NCBI RefSeq assembly: GCF_005221325.1
Contig: NZ_CP039889.1
Coordinates: 1,562,501-1,626,500, forward strand
DNA: 64,000 nt
Source: Agrobacterium tumefaciens
GTDB lineage: Bacteria > Pseudomonadota > Alphaproteobacteria > Rhizobiales > Rhizobiaceae
Direction of reading: 5' to 3'
Shown: one piece after another, positions 11,513 to 19,588 of the stretch
Numbering within the stretch: the first letter of the stretch is position 1
Layout: each line of letters begins with the position of its first letter
The notes under the pieces: generated by a model
Told to the model about the DNA's origin: nothing
What the model saw: only the letters and a program-made list of their open reading frames with translations
The model's database searches: none
Made by a program: the position numbers and the translations under genes

Positions 11513-11541
11513 TTGACGAGATGGAATTCCATATGTTAGCC
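11513..11541 (+). promoter_or_regulatory. Candidate promoter with palindrome ATGGAATTCCAT upstream of glxB
   Basis: TTGACG (11513-11518) resembles a -35 box, with a weak -10 around 11536-11541. Between them is a perfect 12-base palindrome, ATGGAATTCCAT (11521-11532). Its arms (ATGG / CCAT, four bases apart) are the same as in the GntR-linked sites at 17911 and 21689, but the centre differs. It could be an operator for the nearby regulators. Confidence 0.5.
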
Positions 11542-11573
11542 CTTCATTCAGAAACGAATGGAGGTGCCTGTCG

Positions 11574-12479
11574 ATGTGCGGCATTGTTGGACTATTCCTG
11601 AAAGACAAAAGCCTTGAACCGCAGCTGGGTCAGCTGCTCTCGGACATGCTCGTCACCATGACCGATCGCGGCCCGGATTCGGCCGGTATCGCGATCTATG
11701 GAAGTGCGGCCGATGGCCGAGCGAAAGTGACGATCCAGTCTGCCGATCCCGCCGCTGATTTTTCCGGCCTTATCGAGGCGCTGAAGGAAAACGGCGTTGA
11801 CGCCGTGGTCACGGTGAAAAGCACCCATGCGGTTCTCGATATTCCCGCCGGGAGGCTGGATGGTATTCGTGCGGTTCTCGCAGCCGTCCGCCCTAATGTG
11901 CGGGTAATGGGCTCCGGCGACAGCGTGGAAATCTACAAGGAAACCGGCCTGCCGAAGGATGTCGTCGCCCGTTTTGACGTGCGCTCCATGGCCGGCAGCC
12001 ACGGCATCGGCCACACCCGCATGGCGACGGAATCGGCGGTGACGACGCTTGGCGCGCATCCCTTCTCCACCGGCGCTGATCAATGCCTGGTGCATAACGG
12101 TTCGCTTTCCAACCACAATAATCTGCGCCGCGAACTGGTGCGTGAAGGCATGACGTTCGAGACCCAGAACGACTCGGAAGTCGCCGCCGCCTACCTCACG
12201 GCGGAAATGGCCAAGGGCAAGGATCTGGGCGAAGCGCTGACCGGCGCGCTCGATGATCTCGACGGTTTCTTCACCTTCGTCGTCGGCACCAAATCTGGTT
12301 TTGGCGTAGTGCGTGATCCCATCGCCTGCAAGCCTGCTGTCATGGCCGAGACCGACCAATATGTCGCTTTCGGTTCGGAGTACCGCGCGCTCGTCAATCT
12401 GCCCGGCATCGAAAATGCCCGCGTGTGGGAGCCGGAACCGGCGACCGTCTATTTCTGGGACCATGAAAAGGCCGCCTGA
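11574..12479 (+). CDS. glxB: Class II glutamine amidotransferase GlxB (N-methylglutamate synthase subunit A-like)
   Basis: A 301-residue Ntn-type glutaminase domain. The chain starts MCGIVGLF, so Cys2 becomes the catalytic nucleophile after Met removal. Other glutaminase signatures are TDRGPDSAG, HTRMATESAV, VHNGSLSNHNNLRREL and QNDSEVAAAYL. It resembles the amidotransferase part of glutamate synthase (GltB) split into its own gene. With glxC and glxD it forms the three-part N-methylglutamate synthase (MgsABC) used in the indirect methylamine pathway. It is preceded by AATGGAGGT (Shine-Dalgarno) and the palindromic promoter region. glxC follows 37 bases downstream. Confidence 0.92.
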   Translation: MCGIVGLFLKDKSLEPQLGQLLSDMLVTMTDRGPDSAGIAIYGSAADGRAKVTIQSADPAADFSGLIEALKENGVDAVVTVKSTHAVLDIPAGRLDGIRAVLAAVRPNVRVMGSGDSVEIYKETGLPKDVVARFDVRSMAGSHGIGHTRMATESAVTTLGAHPFSTGADQCLVHNGSLSNHNNLRRELVREGMTFETQNDSEVAAAYLTAEMAKGKDLGEALTGALDDLDGFFTFVVGTKSGFGVVRDPIACKPAVMAETDQYVAFGSEYRALVNLPGIENARVWEPEPATVYFWDHEKAA

Positions 12480-12516
12480 GACCCGTCATCGGCGCCTGTT
12501 TTGAAAGTCATAATCC

Positions 12517-13203
12517 ATGCCAGTTTTCGATCTCTCCCACACGCCCTTGCGTGAACTGAATAGCGCACTTCATGGCCTCTCCTCTGGTGTCAACGATACC
12601 GAATTCGAAGTCGTTAATCCGCGCGGCCACCATGCTGTCGCTGTCGGTATCGACAGCCCCGTGACCGTCGATGTGCACGGTTCGGTCGGTTATTATTGCG
12701 CCGGCATGAATGATGGCGGCACCGTCACCGTTCACGGCTCGGCCGGGCCGGGTGTCGCTGAAAACATGATGTCCGGCACCGTCGTCATCGAGGGCGACGC
12801 CTCGCAATATGCGGGTGCCACCGGTCGCGGTGGGCTTCTGGTCATCAAGGGCAATGCCGCCTCTCGCTGCGGCATTTCCATGAAGGGCATTGATATCGTC
12901 GTGAAAGGCAATATCGGCCACATGTCCGCTTTCATGGGCCAGTCCGGTCACCTCGTCGTCTGCGGCGATGCGGGCGATGCGCTGGGTGACAGCCTTTATG
13001 AGGCGAAGCTTTTCGTGCGCGGCTCGGTCAAGAGCCTGGGGGCCGATTGCATCGAGAAGGAAATGCGACCCGAGCATCTCGAAAAGCTTGCAGAACTCCT
13101 CGAAAAGGCCGGCGTCACGGATGTCAGCCCAAGTGAGTTCAAGCGCTACGGCTCGGCCCGCACGCTCTACAATTTCAACATCGACAACGCCGACGCGTAT
13201 TGA
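12517..13203 (+). CDS. glxC: GlxC, GXGXG-domain subunit (N-methylglutamate synthase subunit B-like)
   Basis: A 228-residue protein equal to the C-terminal right-handed beta-helix (GXGXG) domain of glutamate synthase. Repeated short turns with glycine are visible: VHGSVGYYCAGMNDGG, VHGSAGPGVAENMMSG, IEGDASQYAGATGRGG, VKGNIGHMSAFMGQSG. The domain is structural, supporting the ammonia channel and the FMN barrel in the complex. It lies between glxB and glxD with short spacing, in the order seen for mgsABC. No catalytic residues are expected. Confidence 0.9.
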   Translation: MPVFDLSHTPLRELNSALHGLSSGVNDTEFEVVNPRGHHAVAVGIDSPVTVDVHGSVGYYCAGMNDGGTVTVHGSAGPGVAENMMSGTVVIEGDASQYAGATGRGGLLVIKGNAASRCGISMKGIDIVVKGNIGHMSAFMGQSGHLVVCGDAGDALGDSLYEAKLFVRGSVKSLGADCIEKEMRPEHLEKLAELLEKAGVTDVSPSEFKRYGSARTLYNFNIDNADAY

Positions 13204-13219
13204 GGCGAGGGATATTCAG

Positions 13220-14548
13220 ATGAGCTATCACAACCCCTTCACCCCGCCGCGCAAATCCGCAACCTTCGACGATCACACGCTGGCGGAAATCCGCCGCGCG
13301 GCTGCGACCGGCATTTATGACATTCGTGGAGCCGGCACGAAGCGCAAGGTGCCGCATTTCGACGACCTGCTGTTTCTCGGCGCCTCCATCTCGCGTTATC
13401 CGCTCGAAGGTTACCGCGAGAAATGCGATACGACCGTGACACTCGGCACCCGTTTCGCCAAAAAGCCGATCACGCTGAAAACGCCGATCACCATTGCCGG
13501 CATGAGCTTTGGTGCTCTTTCCGGCAATGCCAAAGAGGCGCTTGGCCGTGGTGCGACCATTGCCGGCACCTCCACGACGACGGGCGATGGCGGCATGACG
13601 GATGAGGAGCGCGGCCATAGCCAGACGCTGGTTTACCAGTATCTGCCCTCGCGTTACGGCATGAACCCGAAGGACCTGCGCCGTGCGGACGCCATCGAGG
13701 TCGTGGTCGGCCAGGGCGCGAAGCCGGGCGGCGGCGGCATGTTGCTCGGCCAGAAGATTTCCGATCGCGTTGCCAATATGCGCAACCTGCCGAAGGGCAT
13801 CGACCAGCGCTCCGCCTGCCGTCATCCCGATTGGACCGGCCCGGACGATCTCGAAATCAAGATTCTCGAATTGCGCGAAATCACCGACTGGGAAAAGCCG
13901 ATCTATATCAAGGTCGGCGGCGCGCGGCCTTATTACGACACGGCGCTTGCGGTAAAGGCCGGTGCCGATGTGGTGGTGCTGGATGGCATGCAGGGCGGCA
14001 CGGCGGCCACGCAGGATGTCTTCATCGAAAATGTCGGCATGCCAACGCTGGCCTGCATTCGGCCCGCCGTTCAGGCGCTGCAGGACCTCGGCATGCACCG
14101 CAAGGTGCAGCTCATCGTCTCCGGCGGCATCCGTTCGGGTGCCGATGTTGCCAAGGCACTCGCACTCGGCGCCGATGCTGTCGCCATCGGTACTGCGGCG
14201 CTGGTTGCACTGGGCGACAATGATCCGCATTGGGAAGCGGAATACCAGAAACTCGGCACAACGGCCGGCGCTTATGATGACTGGCACGAGGGCAAAGACC
14301 CCGCCGGCATCACCACGCAGGATCCGGAGCTTGCCGCGCGTCTCGATCCTGTCGCCGCCGGTCGCCGCCTTGCCAACTATCTGAAGGTCATGACGCTCGA
14401 AGCCCAGACCATCGCGCGCGCCTGCGGCAAGAACCATCTCCATAATCTGGAGCCGGAAGATCTTGTGGCGCTGACCATGGAGGCGGCTGCCATGGCGCAG
14501 GTTCCGCTGGCGGGAACGAACTGGTTCCCGGGAAAAGGCAGCTTTTAA
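13220..14548 (+). CDS. glxD: GlxD, FMN-binding glutamate synthase-like subunit (N-methylglutamate synthase subunit C-like)
   Basis: A 442-residue TIM-barrel synthase domain homologous to the FMN domain of GltB. Typical segments are ITIAGMSFGALSGNAKEALG, GDGGMTDEERG, GQGAKPGGGGMLLGQKIS, IKVGGARPYYDTALAVKAG, LDGMQGGTAATQ and VSGGIRSGADVAKALALG. The start ATG 13220 follows GCGAGGGAT and lies 16 bases after glxC. In the N-methylglutamate pathway this complex exchanges the glutamine-family amide nitrogen for methylamine to make N-methylglutamate. A terminator-like hairpin follows the gene, so glnT may be partly uncoupled. Confidence 0.93.
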   Translation: MSYHNPFTPPRKSATFDDHTLAEIRRAAATGIYDIRGAGTKRKVPHFDDLLFLGASISRYPLEGYREKCDTTVTLGTRFAKKPITLKTPITIAGMSFGALSGNAKEALGRGATIAGTSTTTGDGGMTDEERGHSQTLVYQYLPSRYGMNPKDLRRADAIEVVVGQGAKPGGGGMLLGQKISDRVANMRNLPKGIDQRSACRHPDWTGPDDLEIKILELREITDWEKPIYIKVGGARPYYDTALAVKAGADVVVLDGMQGGTAATQDVFIENVGMPTLACIRPAVQALQDLGMHRKVQLIVSGGIRSGADVAKALALGADAVAIGTAALVALGDNDPHWEAEYQKLGTTAGAYDDWHEGKDPAGITTQDPELAARLDPVAAGRRLANYLKVMTLEAQTIARACGKNHLHNLEPEDLVALTMEAAAMAQVPLAGTNWFPGKGSF

Positions 14549-14561
14549 GCCATAAAGAACG

Positions 14562-14597
14562 GACGGGCGCATTTGGGAGGATGTGCCCGTCTTTTTT
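14562..14597 (+). terminator. Rho-independent terminator between glxD and glnT
   Basis: An 11-bp stem (GACGGGCGCAT / ATGTGCCCGTC, one G-U pair) with an 8-base loop, followed by TTTTTT. It lies 13 bases after glxD and 36 bases before the glnT start, so it may act as a partial terminator that lowers glnT expression relative to glxBCD or gives glnT its own control. Confidence 0.85.
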
Positions 14598-14633
14598 CAA
14601 AGAAGTGTCTGATACCAAAAAAAGGGGAATGAC

Positions 14634-15941
14634 GTGACACTGGACCTCTCCACCTTTGCTGCCGAAAAGGGCATCAAATATTTCATGATCAGTTATACTG
14701 ATCTCTTCGGCGGCCAGCGCGCCAAGCTGGTGCCGGCGGAAGCGATCGCCGATATGCAGAAGGGCGGCGCGGGGTTTGCCGGTTTCGCCACATGGTTCGA
14801 TCTGACGCCTGCCCATCCCGATCTTTTCGCCGTGCCGGATGCCTCCTCCGTCATCCAGCTTCCATGGAAAAAGGATGTCGCCTGGGTCGCTGCCGATTGC
14901 GTCATGGAAGACCAGCCGGTGGAGCAGGCGCCGCGTGTGGTTCTCAAGAAGCTCATTGCGGAAGCGGCGGGCGAGGGGCTCAGGGTCAAAACAGGTGTCG
15001 AGCCGGAATTCTTTCTGATTTCGCCTGACGGTGCAAAAATCTCCGACGAATACGACACGGCGGAAAAGCCCTGCTACGATCAGCAGGCCGTCATGCGCCG
15101 TTACGATGTGATCGCCGAGATTTGCGACTACATGCTGGAGCTTGGCTGGAAGCCCTATCAGAACGACCATGAGGATGCGAATGGCCAGTTCGAGATGAAC
15201 TGGGAATATGACGACGCGCTCCAGACTGCCGACAAACATTCCTTCTTCAAGTTTATGGTCAAGTCGGTCGCCGAAAAGCACGGGTTGCGCGCCACCTTCA
15301 TGCCGAAGCCGTTCAAGGGGCTGACCGGTAACGGCTGCCATGCCCATATTTCGGTCTGGGACCTCGGCGGCAAGGTCAACGCCTTCGCCGACAAGGAAAT
15401 GCCGTTCGGGCTCTCGGCCAAGGGCAGGACCTTTCTCGGCGGCATCATGAAACATGCGTCTGCGCTTGCGGCGATCACCAATCCAACAGTCAATTCCTAC
15501 AAGCGCATCAACGCGCCGCGCACTATTTCAGGTGCCACCTGGGCGCCGAATACGGTGACCTGGACCGGCAATAACCGCACCCACATGGTGCGCGTGCCGG
15601 GTCCGGGGCGTTTCGAACTGCGCCTGCCGGATGGAGCGGTGAACCCCTATCTGCTGCAGGCCATCATCATTGCTGCCGGTCTCTCCGGCGTTCGCTCCAA
15701 GGCCGATCCCGGCCGGCACTACGATATCGACATGTATCGCGAAGGCCACACCGTCACGGATGCGCCGAAGCTGCCGCTCAATCTTCTCGATGCGCTGCGC
15801 GAATATGAGAAGGATGCGGAACTGCAGCAGGCGCTCGGCACGGAGTTCTCGAAGGCCTATCTGAAGCTCAAACAGGGCGAGTGGAACAGCTATTGCGCGC
15901 AGTTCACCGCCTGGGAGCACCAGACCACGCTCGACGTCTGA
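14634..15941 (+). CDS. glnT: GlnT, glutamine synthetase-family ligase (gamma-glutamylmethylamide synthetase type)
   Basis: A 435-residue glutamine-synthetase-fold ligase of the GlnT/GmaS type. The C-terminal catalytic domain shows TGVEPEFFL, NDHEDANGQFEMNW, GNGCHAHISVWD, NAPRTISGATWAPN and PGRFELRLPDGAVNPYLLQA. The start is GTG 14634, preceded by AAAGGGGAA. An overlapping ATG at 14629 reads into a stop after two codons. In the methylamine pathway the enzyme makes gamma-glutamylmethylamide from glutamate, methylamine and ATP, feeding GlxBCD. Position right after glxBCD supports that over plain glutamine synthesis, although rhizobial GlnT has also been described as a glutamine synthetase III. 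Confidence 0.9.
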   Translation: MTLDLSTFAAEKGIKYFMISYTDLFGGQRAKLVPAEAIADMQKGGAGFAGFATWFDLTPAHPDLFAVPDASSVIQLPWKKDVAWVAADCVMEDQPVEQAPRVVLKKLIAEAAGEGLRVKTGVEPEFFLISPDGAKISDEYDTAEKPCYDQQAVMRRYDVIAEICDYMLELGWKPYQNDHEDANGQFEMNWEYDDALQTADKHSFFKFMVKSVAEKHGLRATFMPKPFKGLTGNGCHAHISVWDLGGKVNAFADKEMPFGLSAKGRTFLGGIMKHASALAAITNPTVNSYKRINAPRTISGATWAPNTVTWTGNNRTHMVRVPGPGRFELRLPDGAVNPYLLQAIIIAAGLSGVRSKADPGRHYDIDMYREGHTVTDAPKLPLNLLDALREYEKDAELQQALGTEFSKAYLKLKQGEWNSYCAQFTAWEHQTTLDV

Positions 15942-15974
15942 GCCCGGGTTTTCCCCGCCGCCCTTGCGGCTTTT

Positions 15975-16003
15975 CCCGCGCGCGTCAAGCCGCGCGGGTT
16001 TTT
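15975..16003 (+). terminator. Rho-independent terminator after glnT
   Basis: A perfect 8-bp GC stem (CCCGCGCG / CGCGCGGG) with an 8-base loop, followed by TTTTT. It is 33 bases after the glnT stop and 28 bases before purU, so purU is either read through at a lower level or has a separate weak promoter. Confidence 0.85.
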
Positions 16004-16030
16004 CCCATATCGATGACAAAGAGGCGCCAG

Positions 16031-16915
16031 ATGACGAACTTCGTCCTCACCGTAACATGCAAATCCACCCGTGGCATCGTCGCGGCCCTTTCAGGCCTTC
16101 TGGCGGAGAAAGGCTGCAACATCGTCGACAGTTCGCAATTCGATGATCTCGGCACTGGTCGCTTTTTCATGCGCGTGGGTTTCATATCCGAGGAAGGCGC
16201 GGCGCGGGATGCGCTGATGGCGGGGCTCGGGCCGATTTCGAAGACATTCGGCATGGAGGTGGCGCTGCACGATCAGGCTGAGCGGATGAAGGTTCTGCTG
16301 ATGGTCTCGCGCTTCGGCCATTGCCTCAATGACCTGCTCTATCGCTGGCGTATCGGAGCCTTGCCGATCGATATTGTCGGCGTCGTCTCCAACCATTTCG
16401 ACTACCAGAAGGTCGTCGTCAATCACGACATTCCCTTTCACCACATTCCGGTGACGAAGGAAAACAAGCCGCAGGCCGAAGCGCGGATCATGGAGATCGC
16501 TGAAAGCACGGGCACGGAACTTGTCGTTCTGGCGCGCTACATGCAGGTGCTTTCCGACAGGATGTGCGAGGCTATGTCGGGCAAGATCATCAATATCCAT
16601 CATTCCTTCCTGCCTTCCTTCAAGGGCGCAAACCCTTACAAGCAGGCCTATCAGCGCGGTGTGAAGCTGATCGGCGCGACGGCCCATTATGTGACGGCCG
16701 ATCTGGATGAAGGGCCGATCATCGAACAGGATATCGTGCGCATCACCCATGCGCAGTCAGCCGAGGATTATGTCTCACTTGGCCGTGACGTGGAGGCGCA
16801 GGTACTGGCGCGTGCCATCCACGCGCATATCCATCGGCGCGTCTTTTTGAACGGCAGCCGAACGGTGGTGTTTCCGCCAAGTCCCGGCTCCTATGCATCG
16901 GAAAGGATGGGATGA
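16031..16915 (+). CDS. purU: Formyltetrahydrofolate deformylase PurU
   Basis: A 294-residue enzyme that hydrolyses 10-formyl-tetrahydrofolate to formate and tetrahydrofolate. There is an N-terminal ACT domain (about 5-80, FVLTVTCKSTRGIVAALSG) and a C-terminal formyltransferase-fold domain. The catalytic triad is visible as Asn188 and His190 in INIHHSFLPSFKG and Asp226 in DLDEGPI. The start ATG 16031 follows GAGGCGCCAG, and the frame upstream has no better start. In this locus PurU would return folate to the pool after the SoxBDAG-type complex loads C1 units onto it. PurU genes are common partners of soxBDAG clusters. Confidence 0.93.
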   Translation: MTNFVLTVTCKSTRGIVAALSGLLAEKGCNIVDSSQFDDLGTGRFFMRVGFISEEGAARDALMAGLGPISKTFGMEVALHDQAERMKVLLMVSRFGHCLNDLLYRWRIGALPIDIVGVVSNHFDYQKVVVNHDIPFHHIPVTKENKPQAEARIMEIAESTGTELVVLARYMQVLSDRMCEAMSGKIINIHHSFLPSFKGANPYKQAYQRGVKLIGATAHYVTADLDEGPIIEQDIVRITHAQSAEDYVSLGRDVEAQVLARAIHAHIHRRVFLNGSRTVVFPPSPGSYASERMG

Positions 16916-16989
16916 GGTGTTTCGGGGGAGGGCAGACTGCCCCGCCGCACGTCCGCTGTTGCCATAAAGGTGACGCGCGGCTAAATAAG

Positions 16990-17001
16990 TTGGTACGCCA
17001 T
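16990..17001 (+). promoter_or_regulatory. Candidate GntR operator upstream of its own gene
   Basis: TTGGTACGCCAT, matching ATGGTATGCCAT (17911-17922) at 10 of 12 bases and followed by the same AATATAAAGAG-type sequence. It lies 70 bases in front of the GntR gene at 17072, so autoregulation is likely. Confidence 0.6.
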
Positions 17002-17071
17002 AATATAAAGAGCCAGAACCTGCTTCGGCGTGCGGCGAGCGCAGGCGGGATGAGCCAGATGAGGTGATACC

Positions 17072-17767
17072 ATGACCGGTGCTTTGCAGGGAACTGCCAT
17101 TCGTGTCGAGCGTCCGACAAAGACGCTGAGGGAACTCGCGCTCGACAAGGTGCGAGATGCGATCGTGAATGGTTATTTCCGCCCTGGCGACCGTCTCGTG
17201 GAGCGCGACCTCTGCGCTCAGCTCGGTGTTTCCCGCACCATCGTGCGCGAAGTCCTGCGGCATCTGGAATCCGAAGGGCTGGTGGCGAACCTGCCGAACA
17301 AAGGCCCGATGGTCGCGCTGCTCGATCTCGACGAGGCCAAGCAGATCTACGAAATCCGCGGTGCGCTGGAGGGAATGGCGGCGCGTCTTTGCGCCGAACG
17401 CCGGGACCCGGCCATTGTCGAGGCACTGGAGGTTTCACTCAAGCACATCCGCGAAAGTTATGTCGCAAAGGACATGCCGGGTGTGCTGGCGCATACCTCG
17501 TCCTTTTACCAGACATTGTTCAGCAAGATCGACCGGCATGTCGCCTGGGGCGTCGTCAATCTGCTGACGGTGCGGATCAACCATCTCCGCTCCATGACGA
17601 TCAAGACCAAAAGCCGCGATACCGAAGGCCCGGCACAGATGGAGAAGATCGTCGAGGCCATCCGGAAGGGTGACGGGGACGCCGCTTACAAAGCCGCGCT
17701 CGATCACGTCACCAGCGCCTGTGCCATTGCCGAAGCCGTTCTGACGGCGCAAAAAAGCGCCGACTGA
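17072..17767 (+). CDS. GntR-family (FadR subgroup) transcriptional regulator
   Basis: A 231-residue regulator. The N-terminal winged helix-turn-helix (about 18-85) has ELALDKVRDAIVNGYFRPGD, LGVSRTIVREVLRHLESEGL and LPNKGPMVA. The C-terminal all-helical FCD ligand domain (about 90-220) has IYEIRGALEGMAARLCAER and the conserved HTSSFYQTLF and NLLTVRINHLR segments. FCD regulators usually bind small carboxylates or amino acids and are mostly repressors. Matching palindromes lie before this gene, before the next ABC transporter (17911) and before the operon starting at 21730, so those are its likely targets. The effector is unknown. Confidence 0.92.
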   Translation: MTGALQGTAIRVERPTKTLRELALDKVRDAIVNGYFRPGDRLVERDLCAQLGVSRTIVREVLRHLESEGLVANLPNKGPMVALLDLDEAKQIYEIRGALEGMAARLCAERRDPAIVEALEVSLKHIRESYVAKDMPGVLAHTSSFYQTLFSKIDRHVAWGVVNLLTVRINHLRSMTIKTKSRDTEGPAQMEKIVEAIRKGDGDAAYKAALDHVTSACAIAEAVLTAQKSAD

Positions 17768-17885
17768 CGGATTTTTCGGCTGAGATCTACCCATCCTTGT
17801 GGCTTCCCGCCGGGAGCCGCACGGATGTGGTTTTTCTTATTTTATTGTTATTTTGCAATAATTTAGAAAATCAATTTTCCGCTTC

Positions 17886-17922
17886 TTGACAGGCTAAACC
17901 ATTTGATGTGATGGTATGCCAT
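17886..17922 (+). promoter_or_regulatory. Promoter with GntR operator upstream of the amino-acid ABC transporter
   Basis: A consensus -35 TTGACA (17886-17891) is followed 19 bases later by the palindrome ATGGTATGCCAT (17911-17922), where the -10 and start would lie. Its 12 bases are the exact reverse complement of the site at 21689-21700. Binding there would block RNA polymerase. Confidence 0.65.
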
Positions 17923-17951
17923 AATCAATAATATAAAGAGCGGAGCTTAAT

Positions 17952-18812
17952 ATGAACTGGAATCCGATTTCCCGGAAATGCACAGCCGTGCGCGCCAGAA
18001 CCCTCTTGGCCGGTGCCGCACTCACTCTTTTTACCGGCGCCGCCATGGCACAGGATTGCACGCCGAAAATATCCGACGACCACCTCATCAAGCCCGGTCA
18101 TCTTGTCATGGCCACCAGCCCGACCCTGCCGCCCATGGCCTATGCCGATCAGCAGGGTGTCCTGAAGGGTCTTCGTATTGAACTCGGCTATGAGATAGCC
18201 AAGCGTCTTTGCCTGAAGCCCGAATATATCAGCACCGAATACGCGACCATGGTGCCGGGTCTGCAAGGCGGGCGCTGGGACATGATCAATGCGGGCCTGT
18301 TCGTCACGGCGGAGCGGCGCAAGATCCTGTTCATGATCCCCTATGAAAACCTTGCCATCAGCATTTCCACGGCCGTCGGCGCGTCCGATCCCATCACCAA
18401 GGTCGATGATCTCGCCGGCAAAGCCGTCAGCACCGATATTGGCGGCTATGCCGAGCGCAAGATCAAGGAACTGAACGAGGACTTCAAGAAGCGCGGTCTC
18501 GCGCCGATGACCATCAACCTGTTCGATAATTACGCGACGGTTTATCAGGCACTGCGCGCCGGCCAAGTGCAGGCGGCCGTCTCCATCGATCCTGTCGCCA
18601 AGCAATATCAGGATCGCGGTGAGTTCACCCATGCGCTTTCCGGCATGTATCCGACGCCCGGTTCGCTTTCCTTCGGCAGCAAGGACGTGGCCGATGCCGT
18701 CTCCGCCGCCCTGAAGGAGATGAGGGCCGATGGTTCTCTCGAAAAGCTGATGGGCGGCTACGGTGTCAGCATGGCGCCCGGCGACCTCGCCGTTCTCGGC
18801 CCGGAAGGCTGA
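17952..18812 (+). CDS. ABC transporter substrate-binding protein, amino-acid type
   Basis: A 286-residue periplasmic solute receptor of the polar-amino-acid (SBP_bac_3) family. It has a signal peptide at about 1-33 with cleavage after AAMA, giving a mature start near QDCTPKISDD. Family segments are MAYADQQGVLKGLRIELGYEIAKRL, MVPGLQGGRWDMINAGLFVTAERR and AVSTDIGGYAERKIKEL. It carries the substrate to the permease at 18888. The gene sits 30 bases after a GntR operator. A GC hairpin (18835-18860) separates it from the permease. The true ligand is unknown and may be a degradation substrate handled by the downstream enzymes. Confidence 0.88.
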   Translation: MNWNPISRKCTAVRARTLLAGAALTLFTGAAMAQDCTPKISDDHLIKPGHLVMATSPTLPPMAYADQQGVLKGLRIELGYEIAKRLCLKPEYISTEYATMVPGLQGGRWDMINAGLFVTAERRKILFMIPYENLAISISTAVGASDPITKVDDLAGKAVSTDIGGYAERKIKELNEDFKKRGLAPMTINLFDNYATVYQALRAGQVQAAVSIDPVAKQYQDRGEFTHALSGMYPTPGSLSFGSKDVADAVSAALKEMRADGSLEKLMGGYGVSMAPGDLAVLGPEG

Positions 18813-18834
18813 ATTCCATCCATCTGAACTGTCA

Positions 18835-18860
18835 TCGCGGCGGAAAAACTTTCGCCGCGA
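18835..18860 (+). promoter_or_regulatory. Intercistronic hairpin after binding-protein gene
   Basis: TCGCGGCG (18835-18842) pairs perfectly with CGCCGCGA (18853-18860). There is no T tract, so it is unlikely to terminate fully. It probably protects the 3' end of the binding-protein message and lets it outlast the downstream transporter message. Confidence 0.6.
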
Positions 18861-18887
18861 CCGTTCCCGCATGAATTGGAGAAAGAC

Positions 18888-19577
18888 GTGAAGGGTTGGA
18901 ACTGGGAAGGTTTCTTCGAATATCTGACGAATTATTATCTGTTCGAGGGCGCGCTGGTAACGCTCGGCCTCACGGTCTTCGCTATGACGGCGGGTCTTGC
19001 GCTGGGTTTCGTCATTGCTGTCATGCGCATGTCGAAATACCGCATCCTGTCCGGGCCGGCCTATTTCTACACCTGGATCTTTCGCGGTACGCCGCTTCTG
19101 GTGCAGCTCATCATCATCTATACCGGCCTGCCGCAGATCGGCATCAAGCTCACCGTCCTGCAATCCACGCTGATCGGCCTGTCGCTCTGTGAGGCGGCCT
19201 ATCTCTCGGAAATCGTCCGGGCGGGTATTGCCGCCGTTCCGAAAGGCCAGATCAATGCGGCCCGCGCCATCGGCATGACCGAGGCGCAGGTGATGCGCTA
19301 CATCGTCGCCCCGCAGGCCTTCCGGATTATCATTCCGCCGCTTGGCAACTCCGTGAATGGCGTTTTGAAGACGACGTCGATCGCCTCGATCATCTCCATG
19401 GAGGAGCTTTTGCGCCGCACGCAGGTGCTCATTCAGGAAAAGTTCCTCGTTCTGGAGCTGTTCACGGTCGCGGCGCTTTATTACCTCGCCATGACGACCG
19501 CCTGGGAACTCATTCAGCGTCGCATCGAGAAGCGCTTCGGCAAGGCCTATGGCCCCATGTCGACTGACATACATTAA
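18888..19577 (+). CDS. ABC transporter permease, amino-acid type
   Basis: A 229-residue inner-membrane permease of the HisM/GlnP type with about five transmembrane helices, for example [20 protein letters not shown] near the N-terminus. The EAA loop that contacts the ATPase is visible as [21 protein letters not shown] chose GTG 18888 ([13 protein letters not shown]), preceded by GGAGAAA. An upstream TTG at 18876 is less likely. Only one permease gene is present, so the transporter is probably a homodimer. It is followed by its ATPase after 11 bases. Confidence 0.9.
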   Translation: MKGWNWEGFFEYLTNYYLFEGALVTLGLTVFAMTAGLALGFVIAVMRMSKYRILSGPAYFYTWIFRGTPLLVQLIIIYTGLPQIGIKLTVLQSTLIGLSLCEAAYLSEIVRAGIAAVPKGQINAARAIGMTEAQVMRYIVAPQAFRIIIPPLGNSVNGVLKTTSIASIISMEELLRRTQVLIQEKFLVLELFTVAALYYLAMTTAWELIQRRIEKRFGKAYGPMSTDIH

Positions 19578-19588
19578 GGAGCGGTCCG

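Noticed and set aside
13175..14572. 465-codon minus-strand frame opposite glxD
   Set aside because: It is antisense to glxD, with no recognisable domain.
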